From NCBI GenBank assembly GCA_026936325.1, contig JAPTHN010000003.1, positions 63,391,192 through 63,455,191 of the forward strand: 64,000 nt of DNA, read 5' to 3'. Made by a program: the position numbers and the translations under genes. Below, one piece after another: positions 10,250 to 19,471 of this stretch (within the stretch, counting starts at the first letter, position 1; every line of letters starts with the position of its first letter). The stretch is from Platynereis dumerilii. Taxonomy: Eukaryota > Annelida > Polychaeta > Phyllodocida > Nereididae. The notes below the pieces were generated by a model. That model made no database searches, was not told where the DNA came from, and saw only the letters and a list, made by a program, of their open reading frames with translations.

Positions 10250-12350
10250 CGGTGTAAAACATAAATAAGAATGGATTGTATTTTTGCCTGCTGTATTTAC
10301 ATCCAGTATTTTAGTAATTTTTCGCTGGCTGTATTTACATCCAGTATTTATTCACCAAGTTAAGCTGTTGATGGGCCGATGAGTGGATGATTTGTACTCT
10401 AAGTCCTGCATTTATACACCGAGGTAGATGAACTAAGTCAGGAGGATAGAGGCAGCATTAATGGACTTACCAATGCATTGATGACTTGTACTTTACAGTA
10501 GTATTTATTCACAGGTTTAAATAATTAACCAGACACAGACGGAATGACGATTTGCACTTTACGTCCTGTATTTATTTTGCATGGTAATCAGGTTAGGCAT
10601 GGATGGGTGGATGATTTGTAGTCTTATGGACTGTATTTATACACTGGATAGTTTGAAATTAAGTCAGTGGGAGGTTATAGCATACATTAATTGTTAAACC
10701 GATTGATTATTTGCTCTTTACGTCCTGTATTTATTCTCATGCTTAAATTAATCGGGGAAGGCATGGATGGGTGAATGATTTGTGCTCTACGTTCCGTATT
10801 TATCCGCCTAGTAAATGAATTAACCCATAGGAGGTTATAGCATGCATTAATGGATTTTATTGTCGGATTGAATCTTATGTCCCCGTATTTATACACCCGA
10901 TAGATTGAAAGTAGGGCAGTAGGAGGTTATAGCATACATTAATGGTTAAACGGATTGATTATTTGCTCTTCACGTCCTGTATTTATTCTCATGCTTAAAT
11001 TAATCGGGGAAGGCATGGATGGGTGAATGATTTGTGCTCTACGTCCCGTATTTATCCGCCTAGTAAATGAATTAACCCATAGGAGGTTATAGCATGCATT
11101 AATGGATTTTATGGTCAGATTGAATCTTATGTCCCGTATTTATACACCCGATAGATTGAAAGTAGGGCAGTTGGAGGTTATAGCATACATTAATGGTTAA
11201 ACGGATTGATTATTTGCTCTTTACTTCCTGTATTTATTCTCATGCTTAAATTAATCGGGCAAGGCATGGATGAGTGAATGATTTGTGCTCTACGTCCCGT
11301 ATTTATCCGCCTAGTAAATGAATTAGCCCATAGGAGGTTAAAGCATGCATTAATGGATTTTATGGTCGGATTGAATCTTATGTCCCGTATTTATACATCC
11401 GATAGTTTGAAATTAGGCCGGTGGGAGGTTATAGTATACATTAATTGTTAAACCGATTGATTATTTGCTCTTTACGTCCTGTATTTATTCTCATGCTTAA
11501 ATTAATCGGGCAAAGCATGGATGGGTGAATGATTTGTGCTCTACGTCTCGTATTTATCAGCCTAGTAAATGAATTAGCCCATAGGAGGTTAAAGCATGCA
11601 TTAATGGATTTTATGGTCGGATTGAATCTTATATCCCGTATTTATACACCCAATAGTTTGAAATTAGGGCTGTGGAAGGTTATAGCATGCATTAATTGTT
11701 AAACCGATTGATTATTTGCTCTTTACGTCCCGTATTTATTCTCATGCTTAAATTAATCGGGGAAGGTATGGATGGGTGAATGATTTGTGCTCTACGTCCC
11801 GTATTTATCCGCCTAGTAAATGAATTAGCCAGTAGGAGGTTATAGCATGCATTAATGGATTTTTATGGTCGGATTGAATCTTATGCCCCGTATTTATACA
11901 CCCGATAGTTTGAAATTAGGCCAGTGGGAGGTTATAGCATAAATTAATCGTTATGCCGATCGATTATTTTGGTTTTACTTCCTGTATTTATTCCCATGAT
12001 CGAATTAATCGGACAAGGCATGGATGGGCGAATGATTTGTGTTCAACGTCCCGTATTTATCCGGCCCAGTAGATGAATTAGCTCAGTAGGAGGTTATAGC
12101 ATGCATTAATGGGTTTTATGGTCTGATTGAATGATTTGTAGTCTTATGTCCCGTATTTATACACCGGATAGTTTGAAATTAGAACAGTAGGAGGTTATAG
12201 CATGCATTAATTGTAATACGGATTGATTATCTATACATAAATATATACATTAATGGATATATGGATTGATGATGTGCACTTTACGTCCCGTATTTATTAT
12301 CAGGGTTAAATAATTATGACCCACACGGATGGGTGGAGGATTTACGCTCT
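10250..12350. repeat. Tandem array of ~251-bp units with ~68/90/93-bp sub-units inside the Polinton
   Basis: The landmark taggaggttatagcatgcat recurs at about 10829, 11081, 11332, 11582, 11834 and 12088, a period of 250-254 bp. Within each unit the phrase (t/c)gtatttat occurs three times, in the contexts gtcctgtatttattctc, cgtcccgtatttatccgcc and gtcccgtatttatacaccc, at spacings of about 68, 90 and 93 bp. The array is therefore a higher-order repeat built from older ~84-bp units. The outer parts (10250-10800 and 12140-12350) are more degenerate. No coding function is seen. It lies just downstream of the protease end of the virion block. Confidence 0.9.
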
Positions 12351-12546
12351 ACTTCCCGTATCTAAGATCACGCTCGGATGGACTTTTTTAGACAAAATAA
12401 AAGACGACAAGAAAGACGAGTTTCTCCGAATCGGAATTGTCGTTTTATTATCTACCAAAAACGTATACAACCACTCACAACGAGAATTATACAGCGAAGA
12501 AACATTCATTAACATTAATTCTAAAAAAGACTAGCATTATTAAGAA

Positions 12547-13044
12547 CTAAGCGTCCGACGTATTATTCCCGTACAACCTACGGCATTCCCGTTTTATCGA
12601 ACACCTCAGATTTTTCAGCCTTTTTACAACAACCTCACTGCTTTCACCTCTACTCCGATAATACGAGTAAACCAAACAATATTCAGCACAATTGACAGTG
12701 TCTAAAGTTACGTCATTGACTCTGAGACATTTGTACTTCTCACTAAAGCGTCTCATTTCTTCACCATAGGTGCAGAGTTCCACAAATCCTAGAGAGTCAA
12801 AAAATTCAACACAGTCATGAGTCATGACAAGAAGCACCCAGTGACCAACTCCGGAGTCGTCCCGGGCAAAACCGCCAGGTGAGTCTTTACATATTTTCGG
12901 AGAATCTACTCGTATAATGTAGCAGCTGTCCCCTCCTTCATCGGGCGAGATATAGCGCATGGCTGCGTCCGGTCCAATTGCCATAACGTAATCGCTAGAC
13001 CTCTTGTCATTCCACAAAAGTTTATAAATGTCCGTAGGGTTCAT
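12547..13044 (-). CDS. PRO: Polinton cysteine protease (adenain-like, PRO)
   Basis: At 165 aa it is short and typical of the Polinton/adenovirus maturation protease family. The catalytic His lies in GVGHWVLLV (His68). An acidic partner lies in VEFFDSLG (Asp83). The catalytic Cys lies in the NCAEYCLVY region (Cys119/Cys123), the usual downstream position of the nucleophile. In this family the enzyme cleaves capsid and core precursors during virion maturation. It is the last gene of a minus-strand block and starts 31 bp after the capsid gene ends. The assignment rests on motif order and context. Confidence 0.85.
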   Translation of the reverse strand: MNPTDIYKLLWNDKRSSDYVMAIGPDAAMRYISPDEGGDSCYIIRVDSPKICKDSPGGFARDDSGVGHWVLLVMTHDCVEFFDSLGFVELCTYGEEMRRFSEKYKCLRVNDVTLDTVNCAEYCLVYSYYRSRGESSEVVVKRLKNLRCSIKRECRRLYGNNTSDA

Positions 13045-13075
13045 TTTTTTTTTGGTTTATTCCAAACGTAAAAAT

Positions 13076-14527
13076 TCAGTTCACGTATACGTTCCTTTGA
13101 TAGTCAATCTCATAGGAGGATGGGAAGCTGGCTTTGGCCAGCATCACAACCGATTCGGGGAGAGCTCGAGAGAATCTGAGCTCGAGTCTGACACTTCCAG
13201 TTCGCGAAGTAGGGTAGAACTTCTCTCCGTCTTGAGCATCGATGTGAACTACGAAGATGCTATATCCATTGGCGAATTCTTCAAGAGTAATCCGTTGTCC
13301 GTTAGTCGGAGTCTTGCTCTTGTTGTAGTAAAGGTCGCTATAGCTCTGGAGATATTTTCCCTTGTCAAAGTCTAATATAATCGGTCCTCGGGCAGTAGGG
13401 CAGCCGGAAACGGTTATATTAATTTGAGAAATGCCGAAATTTTGCCAATCGTAAGGATTGGTCGAAATGTCCCCCGATAACGACTTGCCACTGACGAAGG
13501 CAATTGCCAAGGAACTGGGCACCGATCCATTGAATGCGTCTTCGAAATACGCATTTTGCGTATTTTGCGAAATCGTAAATTTTCTCAAATCCTCCTTCAT
13601 GTAAAAGTACTTCGCACGGGACATCGACGACTTCAGAACTTCCTGGTGAGCGATTAACACGGATGGACTGGGCGTTATTTGCTTCACTATCAGCGACACG
13701 TCTTGTATTTCCAACACAAAATCTTTCATGCGAGCGTTGGCCGTCATAAGTCTGAACGCATTGCTGGTAGGAGACAAGCTGACGTCTATGGTCACGCCAT
13801 TGATCAAGTAGTTGCCGACCTTACACACATCCGCGTCTAGACGAGACTGAAGCTCGACCAGGCGACTCTCTCTCATCAAGTTTGCCCTCTTCTTCAAACC
13901 CTCATTACCCCCGAGAGAGGAGAGGGAAGCATTTTTCATATAGCCAGCAGTGTCTTTGTAAAACATGGCGCATTGCAACTCCTGATCCGAGACAGCCTTC
14001 TCGTCTAGCAAAATATTGAGCATGGAATTGTAGCAGTATCCGGACACTCCGCCCATTATTACCGTGTCATTTAAGCGAATTTCGGCCTGATTCCAGAGAG
14101 AGTCTGATAAATTGTTCACCGGGGCAACCGAAAACAAACCCTCATCCGAGTCACTGACGGCTCTCTTAGCTCTGGCCGCCGAGGCATCCCATGATGTCCC
14201 GGCCGACCTGCCTCCGGATTCGGGACCGGAAGCCTTCGCATTCGGGTTGGGGGGTATTTCCTCCGGTTTCGGTGGCAGAGGATCTCCGTTACCCCGAACT
14301 ATCTTCACTACGGTTTTTAAATACATTTCACTCATGTCGTGGTACGCCGTTCCCGCCCCGGGGATACGGAACTTCACATTGCCCTCGGTCACGAAGTGGT
14401 TTACCGGCCGAAAGGTAACAAATTTCACGTCACTGACTCCTAGATTGCTGACAGGAATTTTGAAGAGGTCCAGTTGATTTTGAAACCCCATATTGGCATC
14501 CTTTAAAACCGTTTCTCCACTCGCCAT
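13076..14527 (-). CDS. MCP: Polinton major capsid protein (double jelly-roll)
   Basis: The 483-aa protein opens with a family-typical N-terminus (FQNQLDLFKIPVSNLGVSDV, then FRPVNH) that I recognise from Polinton capsid proteins. The two halves are beta-rich, consistent with two jelly-roll domains. A low-complexity Pro/Gly/Ser loop at about residues 85-125 looks like an exposed insertion. The C-terminal half carries the motif LELRFSRALPESVVMLAKASF and ends YQRNVYVN. In the family this protein trimerises into hexameric capsomers of an icosahedral shell. It lies in the virion block between protease and core-like genes. Confidence 0.92.
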   Translation of the reverse strand: MASGETVLKDANMGFQNQLDLFKIPVSNLGVSDVKFVTFRPVNHFVTEGNVKFRIPGAGTAYHDMSEMYLKTVVKIVRGNGDPLPPKPEEIPPNPNAKASGPESGGRSAGTSWDASAARAKRAVSDSDEGLFSVAPVNNLSDSLWNQAEIRLNDTVIMGGVSGYCYNSMLNILLDEKAVSDQELQCAMFYKDTAGYMKNASLSSLGGNEGLKKRANLMRESRLVELQSRLDADVCKVGNYLINGVTIDVSLSPTSNAFRLMTANARMKDFVLEIQDVSLIVKQITPSPSVLIAHQEVLKSSMSRAKYFYMKEDLRKFTISQNTQNAYFEDAFNGSVPSSLAIAFVSGKSLSGDISTNPYDWQNFGISQINITVSGCPTARGPIILDFDKGKYLQSYSDLYYNKSKTPTNGQRITLEEFANGYSIFVVHIDAQDGEKFYPTSRTGSVRLELRFSRALPESVVMLAKASFPSSYEIDYQRNVYVN

Positions 14528-14563
14528 CTTTTCTTTCTCTTAGCCTTTTTTTCCCCCTTCTTT

Positions 14564-15004
14564 TCAGCTAAAAATATCCTTCCCGGTCTTTCGTTTCCGA
14601 CCCTTGGTAACTCCGGTCTTTCTTTCACTCCCCTTATTCCTCTTCTTTTTGCTAACGGACCTCTCGTTCCTTCTTCTTCTTCTTCTGCTTCTTCCTTTCC
14701 GTCTATCCGTACGGCCAGACAATTTTGATGCTACTGAAGGCACCCTGTACTTCGGCGAGTTTTTATCCAATTCCGCCTTGGCCATTTCTCCGTACTGCTC
14801 GATAGGGGAAACGACGTTTAGTGGCATTTCTTTCTTGACCTCCGCCGGTCTCGTGCCGGCCTTGTTTTTCATCACAACCAACGATGGGTCCTGCCCCCAC
14901 AAGTAAGGTTTTCCTACCGACTGCTTAAAGTGTTCTAACCAAGCGTCAGGCCTCACGGAAACCACGGACCTGTATTCGGAATCCATTTCAACGCTAGCGA
15001 ACAC
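14564..15004 (-). CDS. Polinton basic, core-like protein
   Basis: A 146-aa protein with an ordinary first half (MFASVEMDSEYRSVVSVRPD, LWGQDPSLVV) and a strongly Arg/Lys-rich tail from about residue 95 (RRKGRSRRRRRRNE, KKKRNKG). Such tails suit DNA condensation in a virion, like adenovirus core proteins, or nuclear import. It overlaps the start of the minor capsid gene by about 52 bp and sits directly upstream of the capsid gene, which supports a virion role. No specific family match is claimed. Confidence 0.65.
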   Translation of the reverse strand: MFASVEMDSEYRSVVSVRPDAWLEHFKQSVGKPYLWGQDPSLVVMKNKAGTRPAEVKKEMPLNVVSPIEQYGEMAKAELDKNSPKYRVPSVASKLSGRTDRRKGRSRRRRRRNERSVSKKKRNKGSERKTGVTKGRKRKTGKDIFS

Positions 15005-15438
15005 TTTGTGAATAAATGGCTGTCATTCGCCGTATTAGTAGGTCGGAATTCTTTCAACGGTTCCAAGTCTTTCCCGCAGATCTCTATAGTTATTTCGCTC
15101 AGGCTGCTCACTCTCAGAGGCACGTACTGGACTGAATGAATGCGAGTAAAGTTGTTTCGTTTTATTTCCCCGAGGCTAAGAGAGGCTAGGATAGGCTTAT
15201 ATACGTTTCCGACGCAAGAAGGTTCGCAGGCAGGACAGCAAACGTAGAGAGCATCCCATTTGTTCACCTTTGACTTTAAAGGCGGAAGACTCAATTCTAG
15301 AAGCCCTAAATGCCAAGTGCCTCTCCCGGTCCTTCCGTGCTCCAGAATATAGTTTTCGGGTAATCCTCGGGTGAAACTGCTCGGACAGTTGTCCGGGTGA
15401 GATTGCTTATCACCGTCACTCTCTAGATATATGTACAT
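14953..15438 (-). CDS. mCP: Polinton minor capsid protein (penton, single jelly-roll)
   Basis: At 161 aa its layout matches the Polinton penton protein: N-terminal ESDGDKQSHPDNCPSSFTRGLPENYIL, then GTWHLGLLELSLPPL, a YVCCPACEPSCVGN region, and a C-terminal YVPLRVSSLSEITIEICGKDLEPL strand pattern. In the family five copies form the capsid vertices. The gene lies directly next to the integrase and the basic protein gene, overlapping the latter. The assignment rests on length, beta-strand spacing and position. Confidence 0.78.
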   Translation of the reverse strand: MYIYLESDGDKQSHPDNCPSSFTRGLPENYILEHGRTGRGTWHLGLLELSLPPLKSKVNKWDALYVCCPACEPSCVGNVYKPILASLSLGEIKRNNFTRIHSVQYVPLRVSSLSEITIEICGKDLEPLKEFRPTNTANDSHLFTKCSLALKWIPNTGPWFP

Positions 15439-15472
15439 CTTTATCTCTCTCTCTCACTCCGTCGTATCGTTT

Positions 15473-16597
15473 TCACCGCCTCCTACTCCAGCCACTTCTC
15501 CTCTTACTCCTCTCCTTCTTCGATCCCTCTCTTCGCGGTCTCACCGAGCTCGCTCCGCTTCCCGTTCTTTTCCTCAGCGGCACTACCGAGCTCTCAGCCA
15601 GCCATTGGTTGTACTTTTTCGGCCAAGACTGGTATTTCACCAACACTTCGGATATTCCGTTACGCCTCCTCCTCCCGAGTACTTTTTCGATCTTAAACAG
15701 CGCCTTCGGGTCGTATCTTACCGGTGTTATTTCGTCGGAATAGAATTGCCCCGAGATTTTATCCCCGGCAAAGTCTTTCAGGTGATATACCGGTACGCCC
15801 TCGTGTAGTCTCCTGGAGGTTATGGTAAAGACTTCACCGGAAAACTGCTGGTCATACGCTCTATCGAAGGGTTTCTGCCTGAAGTGGGCCACTCTGACCG
15901 TTTGACCGATATCGTATCTGTAGGAGTCTTTCTCGCCGGCGGACTCGCTCGTCTTTCGAGCCTTCTTCAGCGCGCGTTTCAGGGAGTCCCTGTAGGCTGA
16001 CGAGTTGCTGACGTACTGGTAGTCCCACACTCTCTGTTTCTTGGATTCCGAATTGGCGTAAAAATGTCTGATGCCCTCCTCTTTGAACAACTCTTGCAAA
16101 GCCGCGTTGGAGTATTCGGTCCCGTGATCCGATCTTATGTAACGAGGCCTGATACCGTCTCTGTCGAATATCGTAGAGAATGCCCTCACCATTTCTTTGC
16201 TGCCCTTGTTCTTGACCGGTTCGGCTCGACAAAATCTGGAGAAGACATCCACCGTGATGACTATGTGATTGTTGGAAGAATTGCTCTTCCTGAAACGTTC
16301 ACCGGTCAGAGCCAATAAATCCGTATCCCAGAGGTGATTCAGACCCGGGGTAATCACTCTGCGGTAAGCCGGTTGTCTCTGCCTTACGGCCTTGTGAAGA
16401 GTCACGATGTCTTGTCCCCTACCCCATTCTCTTAAGCGTTCGAGAGGAATTTTGTAGCGTCCCTCCTTCTTTATCACGTTGTAGAGCTTGGAAACGCTAG
16501 TGAAACTCCCCGGTTTACCGGGTTGGTAAAATCTTCTCGTGAGGTAAGCCTCGATGTCCTTCGGCACCGTCGTATTATTTTTTCCCTTTCGCTTCAT
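15473..16597 (-). CDS. INT: Polinton integrase (retroviral-type, with chromodomain-like tail)
   Basis: The 374-aa frame has a helical N-terminal region (LTRRFYQPGKPGSFTSVSKLYNVI), a DDE-type core with Asp in LWDTDLLAL (about residues 91-93) and RSDHGTEYSN (Asp157), and a C-terminal SH3-like region (VRVAHFRQKPFDRAY...). A chromodomain-like segment follows at about residues 298-345 (KIEKVLGRRRR...EVLVKYQSWPKKYNQWL), then a basic tail. In the family this enzyme inserts the linear genome and makes the 6-bp target duplication. The catalytic core is only partly recognisable to me. Confidence 0.85.
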   Translation of the reverse strand: MKRKGKNNTTVPKDIEAYLTRRFYQPGKPGSFTSVSKLYNVIKKEGRYKIPLERLREWGRGQDIVTLHKAVRQRQPAYRRVITPGLNHLWDTDLLALTGERFRKSNSSNNHIVITVDVFSRFCRAEPVKNKGSKEMVRAFSTIFDRDGIRPRYIRSDHGTEYSNAALQELFKEEGIRHFYANSESKKQRVWDYQYVSNSSAYRDSLKRALKKARKTSESAGEKDSYRYDIGQTVRVAHFRQKPFDRAYDQQFSGEVFTITSRRLHEGVPVYHLKDFAGDKISGQFYSDEITPVRYDPKALFKIEKVLGRRRRNGISEVLVKYQSWPKKYNQWLAESSVVPLRKRTGSGASSVRPRREGSKKERSKRRSGWSRRR

Positions 16598-16637
16598 CGT
16601 AGATTTTTTTCCCTCCGAGTTATTAATTTTTTTTTTT

Positions 16638-17417
16638 TTATAACTTCACCCAAGATTTAGAGTCCTTCTTTCCGGAGTCGGTAGTCTCCCTCAAAATCCT
16701 CCTCCTCCTCCTCCTCCTCCTCCTCCTGCTACTCCTCTTACTCCCTTCGCCGTTCGAACGCCGGCTTAACTTCTCGCCGACGGCTCCGGGGGCGCCCCGA
16801 CGTAGACGTTTGTTCTTCAAAAAGTGTAGTACCCTCCTCAACCTGTCGTTCTTTATCAGACTCAGAGGAACGTCCTTCTCCAGGAGGACGGCGTAAAAGT
16901 TTTTGTAGCCCTCCGGTAGAGGGAACCTCGACGACTGAGTGTGCGAGAGGAAGGCTGCCAGGTTACCACGCCCTCCCTTTTTACCTCCCGAGTACGGTCG
17001 TAGGGCGAAGTAGATTCTAGTCGCGTTACGAAGACCCGTCTTGTCGTCCTTCAGGGAAGCGCCTACCTCCTTCAGAGTTACGTCACCGCGCGCCGATGGT
17101 TGAGCGGAACGAGATAAAGTTCCGAAGGTCTTCTTCTTCTTCTCCTTCTTCTCATTCTTCTCGATCCCGCGAGACTGACCGGCTTCAGGGACATTGTCGC
17201 GGCGCGCCGTCACTTCACTCACGCCTCCGCCGAGAGTCGGAGAGGCTTCCGATGTCCCCTGCGCAGCCTTGGCGGTATGAGGAGGAGGGCCCACGCCCCT
17301 CAGGCGTGTGCCCTCCTCCTCAAACCGCGACTTCTCATCTTTCATCATGCTGAGATATTTCTCTTCCGGAACTACGTAGACCTTCCTGTTGAACTTCATG
17401 GTCGAAGAGACTGACAT
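16638..17417 (-). CDS. Polinton protein of unknown function, basic C-terminus
   Basis: A 259-aa protein. The N-terminal segment (MKFNRKVYVVPEEKYLSMM) resembles the start of a small accessory protein often found in Polintons. A low-complexity middle follows (Gly/Ala/Ser, then KNEKKEKKKK). A globular part at about residues 130-205 carries NFYAVLLEKDVPLSLIKNDRLRRVLHFL, and the end is very Arg-rich. It is probably nucleic-acid binding or virion-associated. It lies inside the virion block, 40 bp from the integrase gene. Confidence 0.6.
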   Translation of the reverse strand: MSVSSTMKFNRKVYVVPEEKYLSMMKDEKSRFEEEGTRLRGVGPPPHTAKAAQGTSEASPTLGGGVSEVTARRDNVPEAGQSRGIEKNEKKEKKKKTFGTLSRSAQPSARGDVTLKEVGASLKDDKTGLRNATRIYFALRPYSGGKKGGRGNLAAFLSHTQSSRFPLPEGYKNFYAVLLEKDVPLSLIKNDRLRRVLHFLKNKRLRRGAPGAVGEKLSRRSNGEGSKRSSRRRRRRRRRRILRETTDSGKKDSKSWVKL

Positions 17418-17507
17418 GGTCGAGGGGGAGGGGAATGGAGGGGGGTGAATTTTAGAGTCGAGGCGTAAAATAATAATAATCCGTCGGTTTAAACTCTCCC
17501 CTCTGGT

Positions 17508-18260
17508 CTATTCTTCGGCTTCTACGGTTTTATCGGCTTCTCCGACTCGAATTTCTTCTTCTTCTCTTCCCTCTCCGTCGATTTCTTCCTCTTCTTCCTC
17601 TTCTACTTCTACTTCTTCCTCCGGTTCGGTTTTTCTTCCATCCTCGGGACCTAGGTCATCATTTTCGCTCTCGTACAAAATCTGACTCGGGTACTCTTCG
17701 GTCACCTTCTCCCTTTCCCTTTCCCTTTCCGCGTCTCGAGTGGGCTCGTCATCGAGGGATTCGATGTAAGAGGAGGATGAGCATGAAGAGGAGGGGGATG
17801 AAGAGGAGGAGGATGAAGAGGAGGAGGATGAAGAGGAGGAGGAAGTGGAAGACTGACTCTCGCAGGAGTAACTGTCGCCTTCGTCGTTAGACTGACTATC
17901 GCTGAAGTTCTGGCCGTCTTCGGTAGGGCTCTCCGACCGTAATCGTTTGACGTACGGGTAACACAATTTGAGGAAGGCTATGACGGTTTTGTAGTGCAGA
18001 CGAATGGCCTCCTTGGCCTCCGAAGACCTCCGTATGCGAGAGAGCCGTCGTAAAGTCGTCTTGCTCTTCGAAAGTCGTTCACGAGTGGACGCGGATATTT
18101 TCAAGCCACCCGCTAATACGTTCACAATCAATTCTATTATGGCCAGAGCTTGCTCTCTGTCGGCCTCGGTCAATAAACGTCGAGTGAGAGATGGTGAGAC
18201 ATTCCCTGTCTTTACTACCAGTCCAATAAATGGAAAGCATCTCCTCAGCAACGGAGACAT
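17508..18260 (-). CDS. Polinton conserved small protein fused to an acidic/Ser-rich tail
   Basis: The first ~110 residues (LLRRCFPFIGLVVKT, EADREQALAIIELIVNVLAGGLKIS, LSKSKTTLRRLSRI) follow the helical pattern of a short conserved Polinton protein I recall from many elements, with an 'NVL.G...ls' core and a basic helix after it. The function is not established. From about residue 115 the protein becomes a long Ser/Glu/Asp-rich tail (Ser run at about 139-160, Glu runs near the end) that matches codon-repeat DNA. The tail may be disordered or a recent low-complexity expansion. Confidence 0.6.
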   Translation of the reverse strand: MSPLLRRCFPFIGLVVKTGNVSPSLTRRLLTEADREQALAIIELIVNVLAGGLKISASTRERLSKSKTTLRRLSRIRRSSEAKEAIRLHYKTVIAFLKLCYPYVKRLRSESPTEDGQNFSDSQSNDEGDSYSCESQSSTSSSSSSSSSSSSSSSSPSSSCSSSSYIESLDDEPTRDAEREREREKVTEEYPSQILYESENDDLGPEDGRKTEPEEEVEVEEEEEEEIDGEGREEEEIRVGEADKTVEAEE

Positions 18261-18274
18261 CTATTTAATCCGGT

Positions 18275-18979
18275 TCACTTTCTGGTGTATAAAACGAGAT
18301 TATCCGTCGGAAGAATTCGTGTGCTCAATCTGATATCCTCGTCACCCGAGCCCGTAAGATTGTTGACGACCAGGTAGCCGTGCGGGACGCGAGTGGCATC
18401 TTCCCACGCCTCCAGCAGCCTTTTAGGCGTGCTCGGGAACATCTGGCGCGAAAGAAGGTGAATCTGTTGCAGGTCCCTACAAGTCTTCATCAGGATTAGG
18501 TAACCCGTGTTCAAATTTATAGTTCTCGAATACCTCGATTGGTGAAAGACGTTTTGAGAGAGCATTATCACAGAGATTCGCCGGTGGTGTACTTCTCGAG
18601 TAAACAGGGCGCACATCTCGGCGGATTTACATATCTCGTCCAAGAGATCATCCAAGACGATTAGAGTGTGATGATCGGGTTCTTCCGATCCCATGCTTTC
18701 GATCAGTTCTCGGTCCGGCAAACCCTCGTGCAGAGTCAGGTTCGGAACATCGGCTTCCAGCTGAGTAAAGACTTTCTGATACACGCCGTACGCGTAAATT
18801 ATTTTCCTGGGAGGGATTCTGTACATCAGCGAGGCATTCCTCAGAATCTTCATAGCCAGAACCGTCTTACCCGACATAGACGGTCCGACCAGCATAGTAG
18901 CCGCGGGGCATTCGAAATAAAAGACATTTCCGTAGGCCGAATCGGTGACTTTACCTCCATTATCTTTCGTAATAGACAT
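18275..18979 (-). CDS. ATP: Polinton DNA-packaging ATPase (A32/FtsK-HerA type)
   Basis: A 234-aa P-loop ATPase. Walker A is GPSMSGKT (residues 32-39). Walker B is HTLIVLDDLLDE with Asp110-Asp111. A sensor-like VIMLSQNVFHQSRYSRTINLNTGY segment follows at about residues 156-178, as in the poxvirus A32-like packaging ATPases. In this family the enzyme pumps the genome into the capsid. It is the first gene of the minus-strand virion block; the downstream gene starts only 14 bp away. The start codon gives the usual short N-terminus before the P-loop. Confidence 0.92.
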   Translation of the reverse strand: MSITKDNGGKVTDSAYGNVFYFECPAATMLVGPSMSGKTVLAMKILRNASLMYRIPPRKIIYAYGVYQKVFTQLEADVPNLTLHEGLPDRELIESMGSEEPDHHTLIVLDDLLDEICKSAEMCALFTREVHHRRISVIMLSQNVFHQSRYSRTINLNTGYLILMKTCRDLQQIHLLSRQMFPSTPKRLLEAWEDATRVPHGYLVVNNLTGSGDEDIRLSTRILPTDNLVLYTRK

Positions 18980-19471
18980 GCCTCTTCTTTTTTCTTTTCA
19001 AACTCCAGACACTCCGTTAAAGACGCGGACGACTGCCAAGGAATTGGGAAATCTCTCGACGGATTACTGACGATAGCCACCGCCTACGATTACGACAAAA
19101 CTGAGGCCGCAGGTACGCACATCAGGTCTGCTACCAAGAGAAAGGTAGAGGGCATGACGATAGCTAATGGCGATGTCATTACGCATGCGCTTGGCGGAGC
19201 AATGGCGCACGCTCAGACGACAGCGGGGTTCAAGAGGGGAAAGACACGACGCGAGTTGCTCCCTAAACGTCAACGTAGTAGGCCACATGAAAATTGGACT
19301 TCGTGGGAAGGATACAAATACGGATTTAGAACGGTAAGGTCTGGAATACGAAGTATAAATTGTAGAACTAACGAGCGTCGTTTCGATATTACTATTTCTA
19401 CAAAATATTTCTCGGTTTTATCCTAGAATTTGAGACATCACCTGAGTAATACGTGCGACCAAATTCTGGAG

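Noticed and set aside
12316-12534. 72-codon plus-strand frame after the tandem array
   Set aside because: It starts inside the degenerate repeat edge and shows no recognisable domain; not convincing as a gene.
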